Below are positions 16,043-22,747 of a stretch of 64,000 bases of DNA, one piece after another. The notes below the pieces were generated by a model that was not told where the DNA came from, searched no databases, and was given only the letters and a program-made list of their open reading frames with translations. The first letter of the stretch is position 1. Every line of letters starts with the position of its first letter. The translations under genes and the position numbers were made by a program. Source of the stretch: Algoriphagus sp. NG3 (GTDB lineage Bacteria; Bacteroidota; Bacteroidia; Cytophagales; Cyclobacteriaceae); contig NZ_CP139421.1 in assembly GCF_034119865.1 (NCBI RefSeq), positions 372,001-436,000 of the forward strand, read 5' to 3'.

Positions 16043-17368
16043 ATGAAAAATAAAACCAATACGCTTATCCTGATACTCTCATTTTGCGGGATTTTTTCTT
16101 GCAATGGGTTTCTGGATGAAAAACCTGATAAATCTATTTTAGTGCCTCAGACAGCGAGCGAGTTTGAGGCATTGATTGACAACTTTGACCGGATTAATTC
16201 CACCCCTGTGCTTCCTTTCATCTACGCAGATGATTATTGGACTACCCCATCGAACTGGAACAACTTTGCTCCGTGGGTTCAAAATGCATACAAATGGTCT
16301 AATGACCCCTATCTGCCAAATGAGTCTACGCTGGATTTCTCCATCCTTTACCGGAAAATCTTTACCTGTAATGTGGTACTGGACAAAGTATATGAAAACC
16401 CACCCTGGAAACAGGAGGAAATTGACAGGATGAAAGCTAAAGCGCTTTTTTGGAAGGCTCATGGGTATTACGAACTTGCAGTTTTGTTTCTTCCTATTCC
16501 TGATAAAAGAGGAGATTCTGAAGAATTTAAAATTCCCTTCAGGAATACAGGGACTTTTGGGCCACTTACAGAATGGAGGTCCGCTTCAGAATTATTCCCG
16601 GTCATATTGGCTGACTTGGAAGAGGCTTTAAAGTTTCTTCCCGGACAAACCCAATACCCAACACAACCTAGCCGTTTCGCCGCACACGCTTTGTTGGCCA
16701 GAATTAATCTTTAATTAGGTAAATATGAGCAGGCCTATTTTCATGGGACGCAGGCGCACAATGGTGGTTTTTCTTTGATAGACTATTCAGAATTGAATAT
16801 GGATGCTCCGTTTCCTGTAAGTATTTTTAATTCCGAAACCATTCTGTTTACCAATATGGTTGCACAAAGTACTGTGTCTGGGAATAACGTTGCGTTTGTA
16901 AATCCGGAACTGGTAAATAGCTATTTGGAAGAGGATCTCCGAGCTGGTTTTTTAGTGAACAATGCGGCTAACAATTCCTATTTCAAGGGAAGTTATACAT
17001 CCAGGCAGGATGTTTTTACAGGAGTGGCACTGGATGAAATCCTACTGATTTTGGCGGAAAGTATGGTTAGGCAGGATAGGATAGATGAAGGTGTTAACTA
17101 TCTTAATCAGTTACTAATGCAAAGATTCAGAGATTTTATACCCTATACGGCGAATTCTAAAACAGATGCGTTAGGATTGATCTTAGATGCCAGAAGAAAA
17201 TCTCTGGTTTTTCGGGGGCAGCGCTGGGCAGACCTAAAAAGGTTGAGCGTGTTGGGCTCAGAACCTGAAACCTTAACCAGACAGATAGAAAATGATGTGG
17301 TGAATTTCACAGTCAGTATGGAGAATATGATTCTAAAAATCCCACAAAGAGAGATTGATCTTCAATAA
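16043..17368 (+). pseudogene. RagB/SusD-family lipoprotein gene interrupted by an in-frame TAA
   Basis: The frame encodes a SusD-like lipoprotein (lipobox GIFSCNGFLDEKPDKSILVPQTASEFEALIDN) of about 441 codons. Codon 224 is TAA (16712-16714) in the sequence ARINL-stop-LGKYEQAYF. The frame continues without shift to 17368 with typical SusD C-terminal features (ILLILAESMVRQDRIDEGVNYLNQLL ... RGQRWADLKRL). The expected residue is Tyr (LYLGKYE is usual in the TPR region), so a single TAT/TAC to TAA change explains it. Without readthrough the protein would lose its C-terminal half and the partner SusC would lack its lid. It may be a sequencing error. The gene has normal spacing to SusC. Confidence 0.75.
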
Positions 17369-17373
17369 AAAAA

Positions 17374-17399
17374 GAAGCCGGGATGTATACCCCGGCTTC
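17374..17399 (-). terminator. Intrinsic terminator of the DUF6520-like gene
   Basis: GAAGCCGGG pairs with CCCGGCTTC around an 8-nt loop. On the minus strand the stem is followed by seven T's, so it ends transcription from the 17406-17693 gene; it may also stop readthrough from the SusD side. Confidence 0.8.
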
Positions 17400-17405
17400 G
17401 TAAAC

Positions 17406-17693
17406 TTACTCAGCCAGTCTTAGGTTAGCTGCGTTTTGAACCACAAAAATCTTATCTACTTCTGAAGAAATGGGTTGTCCCATTCCGAAAGCTTGATCGA
17501 AAAGACAGTTTTGTGTTTCGTCTTCATTACAGACATAAGTGTCTTCATCAGGATTGATTCCGGTGACGTCGTACCAAGTACTTCCTGAAAGACCATATTC
17601 TCCTGTAAGGGATTTTGGACTGCTAAACGCAAATGCTGCAAAGGCAGCAAATACAAAAGCGATTATGGGCAAAGCGCCCTTTACTTTATTCAT
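17406..17693 (-). CDS. Small secreted two-cysteine protein, DUF6520-like
   Basis: This 95-residue product has an N-terminal hydrophobic signal (GALPIIAFVFAAFAAFAFSS). The mature part is about 70 residues, acidic, with two cysteines seven residues apart (C55 and C63 in TYVCNEDETQNCLF). It ends in SEVDKIFVVQNAANLRLAE. The overall plan matches the DUF6520 family of short Bacteroidota secreted proteins, from memory. The two cysteines suggest a disulfide, and the neighbourhood supplies two candidate partners, the TlpA-like protein and MauE. It has its own terminator and probably its own promoter on the minus strand. It could be a secreted peptide modified or exported by the surrounding genes; that is inference. 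Confidence 0.65.
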   Translation of the reverse strand: MNKVKGALPIIAFVFAAFAAFAFSSPKSLTGEYGLSGSTWYDVTGINPDEDTYVCNEDETQNCLFDQAFGMGQPISSEVDKIFVVQNAANLRLAE

Positions 17694-17699
17694 AATATG

Positions 17700-18611
17700 T
17701 CCTGTTTTTTAACAAATCAAAAACAGGTAAAACCGTTTGGGGTTCCGAGAGAACTTAAATGAATGATCCCTCGGGACGTGGTTAAAATGCCTACTCTGTT
17801 CAAGGGTTTTCGGCATCTCCCTTTCGGAGGCTCATCGGCATTGGCTTGTCTCTTAGCCCAAGCCATTAAGAGAAATGATCCTCCGGTAATGTTATTTTTT
17901 AGGGGTGAGGAGAGTACAAGCTCTTTGCCCCGTTTTTTTAATTCTTGGTTTAAATGACCTTTATAACTATCTTATAGTGTGAGAGTTGCTTGATTGCCCT
18001 GTGATCACCTCAACAGGGGGCTTTTCATAGTTCCCTGTTTTTTTATGTCCACAGAGTTGATCATTGCCGTGGTCTGTGCCTGCCTACCGGAAGGCAGGTC
18101 TCCACAGACCACTATTGTGCTGATCGGGATTACAAATCCCGATCCCAAACCGTAGGATTTCTAATCCGATAACTTACAAACGCTGCAGACCACCTAGCGC
18201 AAGACTTCAGTCTTGTGCTTATGATAATGCAGTCTTCAGACTGCTATGGCATTTAACTTCTCATATACTCGGCTCCAGCTCGCGCAAGTCTTCAGACTTG
18301 TGCGGTGGATAATGCAGTCTCCCGACTGCCTTTAGTTGATAGGTAAACTTTACAATTCAACATCTATTTGCTGCTCTACTCCCGATAATCGTTGCGCTGT
18401 TATCGTAGGATTTCCAATCCGACAATTCACAAACGCTGTACACCTCCTCGGGACAAGCCTTTGTCTTATCACTATGTCCCATGTCCGAGGGGAAATGTCC
18501 TTTGGTCTTCTTTGACCTAGGGTTACGCCCTTCGTCCCTCAGGTCTCCACCCTAGGCTATTATAAGTCACCCCGTTGGGGTTCTTCCAATTTTTCAATCC
18601 GCCACGACGGA
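17700..18611. repeat. Array of REP-like palindromes between the small secreted protein and mauE-like gene
   Basis: No convincing gene is present. The stretch holds nested inverted repeats: TGGTCTGTG..CCACAGACCA with an inner CTGCCT..AGGCAG at about 18070-18111, GATCGGGATT-ACA-AATCCCGATC at about 18122-18144, and two related units beginning GCGCAAG with the pattern CTTCAG(T/A)CTTGTGC..ATAATGCAGTCT (18198-18245 and 18284-18332). GTAGGATTTC(T/C)AATCCGA followed by CACAAACGCTG (or a close form) occurs twice, near 18153 and 18407. Confidence 0.55.
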
Positions 18612-19010
18612 CTAGTTCTTCAAATCTTCCCATCTCATTCCCCACACCGCCACCCCAATAAACCCCAGATTCAACCAGAAGTGCTCCGCCCATCCCAGAC
18701 TCTCCAATATCCCTGCGCAGTTGCACGGCACCCTGGGAAAAGCTCCCACCCAGATCAGTCCCACATAAGTGGTGAAGACGGTAAGCAGTAAGGCACTGCC
18801 TAGGTATCCCCACCACCGGGTTACCGAAAAGAGTAGGAGCAGGGCGATCAGCAACTCTATTCCCGGTATGGCAAATGCCAAGACTTCTTCCAGCTCATTG
18901 GGCATCGGCTGGTTTAGAAAAGCCTTCCTGCTGGCATCCCAGCGGACCAGCTTATCCAAGCCGGTATAGGTCCAGAGGAGAATAAGGGGAATACTAAAGG
19001 TTCTGTTCAT
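18612..19010 (-). CDS. MauE/DoxX-family redox-associated membrane protein
   Basis: This 132-residue protein has four hydrophobic segments and the family's VPCNCAGILESLGWAEHFWLN block with C96-x-C98. MauE-like proteins are DsbB- or DoxX-related membrane proteins that help form or transfer disulfides to periplasmic partners. This fits the TlpA-like thioredoxin protein and the two-cysteine secreted peptide encoded nearby. The start at 19010 gives MNRTFSIPLILLWTYTGLDK, and the same start region recurs twice upstream as truncated copies. The gene is on the minus strand, about 920 bp from the secreted-peptide gene, separated by palindromic repeats rather than genes. Confidence 0.75.
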   Translation of the reverse strand: MNRTFSIPLILLWTYTGLDKLVRWDASRKAFLNQPMPNELEEVLAFAIPGIELLIALLLLFSVTRWWGYLGSALLLTVFTTYVGLIWVGAFPRVPCNCAGILESLGWAEHFWLNLGFIGVAVWGMRWEDLKN

Positions 19011-19094
19011 AATTTCATATCATTATTACTACTGACTAACTCCCTCTCTTTAAGTGCCTGTCCCGAGCGAAGCGATTCGGGAGCTGGGGTGAGG

Positions 19095-19190
19095 TAGAAA
19101 AGCATTCCTGCTTGCTTCCCAGCGGATCAGTTTATCCAAACCCGTATAGGTCCAGAGTAGAATCAGTATAGTGTTGAAGATTTTGTCCAT
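19095..19190 (-). pseudogene. Truncated second copy of the mauE-like 5' end
   Basis: From an ATG at 19190 this reads MDKIFNTILILLWTYTGLDK and onward to RWEASRNAFLP, clearly a diverged copy of the first 32 residues of the intact mauE-like gene. The match ends abruptly at about 19095, where a CCTCACCCC-type repeat with TCCCGA..TCGGGA arms begins. No membrane segments beyond the first survive, so it cannot be functional as a MauE protein. Confidence 0.6.
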
Positions 19191-19258
19191 GCATATAATA
19201 TCATAGTTAGCACTGCCTGACTCCCTCTCCATGTGGAGAGGGTTGGGGTGAGGTAGTG

Positions 19259-19280
19259 GGATGCTGAGAGTTCTGGTCAT
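19259..19280 (-). pseudogene. Third, very short copy of the mauE-like start
   Basis: From an ATG at 19280 the sequence reads MTRTLSIPL, matching MNRTFSIPL, and then breaks into the same CCTCACCCC repeat followed by a CTCTCC..GGAGAG dyad. With the copy at 19095-19190 this makes three starts of the same gene in tandem, each closer to its ATG when interrupted. Confidence 0.45.
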
Positions 19281-19947
19281 AACCGTTTCACCATAGGTGG
19301 CTCTTACTCCGTGTCTCTCCATATCCAGCCATTGTCTGATCATCACATATTCAGCGAAGACAATTCAGGAGCTGGGATAGATGTTCTGTTTTTTTTTATT
19401 TTTTGATTTTAAAGTACTGATTATTAGTGTTCTAAGTTCGTCAGAAAAATCAGATAATACCTAGCGCATTTGACAGACCGCAATTTTCCCGCTATGGATA
19501 ACACATCTAGATGGTTAAACAGCGGAATTTCATAGATGAATAGTATGGAAGTAACCACAGCAAAGCAAGGCAATTTCTTTTGTCCATATAATAGACATGC
19601 CCAAGTAGAATGACTAATGTCATTGGATTCCATCAGGAAAATAACTATTCGCAGGTGATGCCTTTACATTGTTTATTGCCCATTGTGCAGAAATGTTCAG
19701 TGCTTACTGAAATCTAGAAACGCCTTGTTTCATTAATTAAACTGCACGGATATTATTTAGAAAAAAAATACACAAAATTACCTTAGTTTGTGAAATAAGT
19801 TTGCTTTGAAATTTTAGTTTATTATATTGTCGTTGTTATAACGATTTTGCTTGTACAATTAGATCTGATTTTTAAGGTAAACAAGAGATATTTTCCCTCT
19901 TGTTTTAGTAGGCTTCCTGTGTTTGATCAGGGAACAGTAGCTGAGTT
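19281..19947. other. AT-rich intergenic stretch
   Basis: Nothing gene-like is seen. A possible -7 box TAAGTTTG lies at 19796-19803, about 150 bp ahead of the small HTH gene, but a matching -33 box is weak. Confidence 0.35.
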
Positions 19948-19965
19948 TTGTTAAATAAATTACTT

Positions 19966-20175
19966 GTGGATTTAAAGAAGAGATATGTCATATATGCTCA
20001 GGATATCATGGTGTTTACCGGTAGAAGCCGATCTTATGCTTATAGTATAATTAATAAGATCAAGGAATTTTACGGTAAAGAAAACCATCAGTTAATTACT
20101 TTTGAAGAGTATGCTGAATTCCATGGTATCCCCGTTAGTGATCTTTTAAAGACACTTTTTGGGACCGATACCTAA
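19966..20175 (+). CDS. Small helix-turn-helix-like protein
   Basis: This is a 69-residue product if started at the GTG at 19966 (MDLKKRYVIYAQDIM); a TTG at 19948 would add six residues. The region AQDIMVFTGRSRSYAYSIINKIKEFYGK looks like an HTH followed by a long recognition helix. ITFEEYAEFHGIPVSDLLKTL resembles a second DNA-binding or dimerisation helix pair, as in excisionase- or MerR-like small proteins. Related small proteins occur around mobile or peptide-related loci in Bacteroidota. Its position ahead of the kinase-regulator pair suggests local regulation, but no target site could be assigned. Confidence 0.55.
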   Translation: MDLKKRYVIYAQDIMVFTGRSRSYAYSIINKIKEFYGKENHQLITFEEYAEFHGIPVSDLLKTLFGTDT

Positions 20176-20205
20176 AAAAAACGGGTCTTTTTTCAAAGAC
20201 CCGTT
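20173..20205 (-). terminator. Hairpin terminator with minus-strand T-run
   Basis: AACGGGTCTTT pairs perfectly with AAAGACCCGTT around TTTC. The T-run of eight follows the stem on the minus strand, so it terminates a leftward transcript from the decayed small gene at 20249-20495; it probably also serves the HTH gene as a weaker terminator. Confidence 0.75.
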
Positions 20206-20248
20206 AACTAAGGGAACGCTGTCCCTGCCGGAGTGACGGTCCGGTTAA

Positions 20249-20495
20249 TTAGCTGCCGCTAGGCAGTGTACAATTGTAAGCCAAGAAAATTTCACCTACT
20301 TTTTATTAAATAGGTACCTGAAATGACTTGCATTTCGCAGTGGAATGCCTACCTAACCCGCGTAAAAGTAGTTAGGCATTCCCTAAAGAAGCTCGATGTT
20401 ACCCATACACCGTTGCTGTCATACCTTCCGGTAGTGTTTGTTTCACCGTTTTCCATGATGATGGTAAATCGGTCCATTTCATTTGCATTTATCAT
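20249..20495 (-). pseudogene. Decayed small-peptide gene, possibly related to the DUF6520-like protein
   Basis: From an ATG at 20495 the minus strand encodes 48 codons (MINANEMDRFTIIMENGETN ... NGVWVTSSFFREC) ending at TAG 20349-20351. The stop falls within an inserted-looking dyad GGAATGCCTA..TAGGCATTCC (20342-20392). Beyond it the frame reads MQVISGTYLIK and then, after one base is removed from a five-A run, KVGEIFLAYNCTLPSGS and a TAA at 20249-20251. That tail resembles the EVDKIFVVQN tail of the 17406-17693 protein. A terminator lies just downstream. I read this as a small gene broken by a palindrome insertion and a homopolymer shift; the 48-codon frame alone could still be translated. 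Confidence 0.4.
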
Positions 20496-20511
20496 ATATA
20501 TATTATTTATG
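20482..20511 (+). promoter_or_regulatory. Possible promoter of the LytS-like kinase gene
   Basis: TTTG at 20482-20485 and TATTTATG at 20504-20511, 18 nt apart, resemble the Bacteroidota -33 TTTG and -7 TAnnTTTG boxes with one mismatch. Transcription would start roughly 16 nt before the ATG at 20534. Confidence 0.35.
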
Positions 20512-20533
20512 TACACTTAAACTTATTTTTATC

Positions 20534-21673
20534 ATGTCTTATAACCAATATCCTTTGCCAGACAACCAATTCGGTAGGTTAAACCGCTGGTTTTCGACTA
20601 TATTCAGATGGCCTCTCCTTCTTCTGTTGCTTCCTTGGCTTGTCTATTTCATTCTGGATCTGATTACTACCTTACTGATTTTAGATGTTAATATAGAATT
20701 GGGAATCCCTATACTTCATGCCGTTTTTGGATTTTTGGTACTTATAGTATTCTTCTATTTCTCCTTCGACTATACAATCCTAAAGAAGAACTACCTTTCT
20801 GGAGAAGTATATACTTTACTTTTGCTATGCGGAATCACTAGTATAAAATATCTGTGGATCGCCTATCTCAATCCAGCCTTTGGCATCAATAGAGTTATAG
20901 TGGCAAATGAAATGATGAGGCTTTTTCATTTCATGGGGTTCTCATTCTTTGTCTGGATGTGTTACAGGTACTATTTGTCAGTCCAGCACAAATTAAAGGT
21001 AAAGGTCAAATTAACTGAGTTGGAAATGGCGCATGTTTCCTTACAGCTTAGCCCGCATTTTACAATGAATGTATTGAATGAACTGCTGGCCAAAGTCACC
21101 TTAGTCTCCAAGCCTGTATTTTTTACCCTGAGTAGGATGTCTAGAATTCTCAAGTACCATTATTTCTCAACAGAAAAATCCGACCAGCTTGAAGAAGAAC
21201 TCTCAATTGTAAATGAATACCTGGAATTGCAACAACAGCGGTTTAATTGTCCTTTACACCTGGATTTTAAAGCAAATACGCCTGAAGGAGTGACCAGCAA
21301 TTTGTTTATACCGAAAAAGCTACTCCTGACACTTGTAGAGAATGTATTCAAGCACGGGGATGTCAGGGACAGCGATTTTCCGCCGGTATTCTCTACTTCC
21401 ATCTACTATACAGCAAATGGATCTCCCGCCTTTTTATTAAGCATTGTCAACAAACTAAAGGCTCCACATTCCAAAATCGATTCAACTGGATTTGGAATCA
21501 AAGCGGTTTGCTTCCTTCTGGAAGCGTATTTTCCCGGACGGAATTTCGTGACCCAGTCCTTTTCGGAATTTGAGCATGCCCTGTTACTGGTTATCGAATA
21601 TGAAATCGAGCATGTCGTAACCAATACACAGAGGGATGATAATAAACCCTGCGAGATTCCATGTGGCCTTTGA
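20534..21673 (+). CDS. LytS/YehU-type sensor histidine kinase
   Basis: This 379-residue kinase has about four N-terminal membrane helices (residues 25-145). A His_kinase (PF06580-type) box QLSPHFTMNVLNELL follows, with the phospho-acceptor His at about 175, then a degenerate HATPase with LVENVFKHG (N box) and TGFGIKAV (G box). It phosphorylates the LytTR regulator encoded 238 bp downstream. The ATG at 20534 is preferred to an upstream in-frame TTG because it follows the promoter-like boxes. The last 24 codons (YEIEHVVTNTQRDDNKPCEIPC...) are the translation of a leader repeat element, so the original C-terminus was probably different and the ATPase domain may be slightly altered. Confidence 0.8.
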   Translation: MSYNQYPLPDNQFGRLNRWFSTIFRWPLLLLLLPWLVYFILDLITTLLILDVNIELGIPILHAVFGFLVLIVFFYFSFDYTILKKNYLSGEVYTLLLLCGITSIKYLWIAYLNPAFGINRVIVANEMMRLFHFMGFSFFVWMCYRYYLSVQHKLKVKVKLTELEMAHVSLQLSPHFTMNVLNELLAKVTLVSKPVFFTLSRMSRILKYHYFSTEKSDQLEEELSIVNEYLELQQQRFNCPLHLDFKANTPEGVTSNLFIPKKLLLTLVENVFKHGDVRDSDFPPVFSTSIYYTANGSPAFLLSIVNKLKAPHSKIDSTGFGIKAVCFLLEAYFPGRNFVTQSFSEFEHALLLVIEYEIEHVVTNTQRDDNKPCEIPCGL

Positions 21674-21910
21674 AAGACAAAATATAAACACATGAAATGC
21701 CCATGAGAATGGCTTCTCACACAGGGGGATGATTAACCAGGGCATTCCATCTGACCGCTGAAAACAAAATATAAACAGATGAAAACAAGCCTGCACTCCG
21801 GGCAGGTAGGCATGTCGCCAAACGTCACTCACTGGAAATTATCTGAGATGCGGGATTCCCTGTCCGCCGACAGGCTAGCATGTGGCCTTTACTAGACAAA
21901 ATACAAACGC
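21600..21910 (+). repeat. Three tandem copies of the 5'-leader repeat element
   Basis: Copy A runs from 21600 to the ATG at 21692, copy B from there to the ATG at 21779, and copy C to the ATG of the LytTR gene at 21911. Each has a left arm related to ATGAAATC or ATGAAATGCCC, a right arm GATTCCAT or GGCATTCCAT, then (A/G)CC(G/T)(T/C)T and an A-rich AAATATAAACA end. The right CAT ends 28-29 nt before the ATG in every copy. In copy C a CCTGTC..GACAGG dyad splits the right arm. Copy A overlaps the kinase stop codon. Confidence 0.65.
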
Positions 21911-22633
21911 ATGACAAATCAGCTACGAATAGGGCTAATAGATGATGAGCAGTCTGGCTTATCTGTATTAGAGGAATTCATAAAAATGATACCAGGCTTT
22001 ATTGTTTCTTTTGCAGTTACCGATCCTTTGATCGGCTTCAAAATGGCATGTGAAAGGAAAGCTGATGTGATTATTACCGATGTGAAAATGCCCGAAACCG
22101 GAGGTTTGTTTATCGCAGGTAAACTTATGGAATTGAAAATCCCGGTGATTTTCTGCTCAGCATATCCCGAATTTCTTCGCAATGGATATGCGGTAGATGC
22201 GGTGGATTTTCTGACAAAACCTGCAGATTACGACCTATTGGAAAATGCGCTCAGAAGAGCTGCTTCAAAAATACCTGCGATCCCCGCCACAGGCATTGCT
22301 TATGATCTGGATCATATCTATGTTAAAGCGTATGGGGCAGCCACCTTGGATAAAATAGAACTTAAAGAGGTTTATTACTTTGAACAGAAAGGAAATTACA
22401 CCTATATCTACTTTAAGGATATGCACATAGTATCCGTTTCCAGACTGAATACAGTAAGAAGTCTTTTGTCCCCGAGACAATTTGTACAAATACACAGGTC
22501 TTATATCCTTAATCTTTACCATATTAAGAGAATTCATACCAGCTATGTCGAGCTACTTGATGGGATTTCAGTGCCGGTAGGACGTAGCTATCAAAAATCG
22601 CTAAAATCATTAGTTGAATATCGTACGGTGTAA
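21911..22633 (+). CDS. LytTR-family response regulator
   Basis: This 240-residue regulator has a receiver domain (residues 5-118) with acidic pair D11-D12, phospho-acceptor D57 in IITDVKMP and the conserved Lys at 103 in FLTKPAD. A LytTR DNA-binding domain follows, about 135-240 (IYVKAYGAATLDKIELKEVYYFEQKGNYTYIYF ... FVQIHRSYILNLYHIKRI). It pairs with the LytS-like kinase upstream. Its start codon is the final ATG of a three-copy leader array, so translation is probably governed by that element. LytTR proteins bind short imperfect repeats about 10-12 bp apart; such sites were not identified with confidence. Convergence with the dehydratase gene suggests it may regulate the peptide locus. Confidence 0.9.
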   Translation: MTNQLRIGLIDDEQSGLSVLEEFIKMIPGFIVSFAVTDPLIGFKMACERKADVIITDVKMPETGGLFIAGKLMELKIPVIFCSAYPEFLRNGYAVDAVDFLTKPADYDLLENALRRAASKIPAIPATGIAYDLDHIYVKAYGAATLDKIELKEVYYFEQKGNYTYIYFKDMHIVSVSRLNTVRSLLSPRQFVQIHRSYILNLYHIKRIHTSYVELLDGISVPVGRSYQKSLKSLVEYRTV

Positions 22634-22686
22634 GTCCTTTACTTTAGGATGCTTTTCGTTTGCTGTAAAACCGCTCGCAGGGTAAA

Positions 22687-22747
22687 TGGGCTAAATCATT
22701 CAAAATCACAGATTTTAATCTATTAATGGCGTCTGTCAGCCTGCCCT
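22687..22747 (-). mobile_element. End fragment of the GCTGAAAAA/GCCCT MITE family
   Basis: The stretch from CTAAATCATTCAAAATCACA through GTCAGCCTGCCCTA matches the right end of the elements at 38122-38405 and 54095-54400 (GCTAATCATTCAAAAT..ATAG..TTTTGAT..CAGCAGGCCCT). The rest of the element is absent. The fragment overlaps the last codons of the lantibiotic dehydratase gene. Confidence 0.5.

Noticed and set aside
17763..17957. 64-codon frame in the repeat array region
   Set aside because: It spans palindromic DNA and has no conserved look.
20323..20520. Plus-strand frame over the decayed small gene
   Set aside because: The minus strand carries the gene-like features (start, tail similarity, terminator); the plus frame is its shadow.
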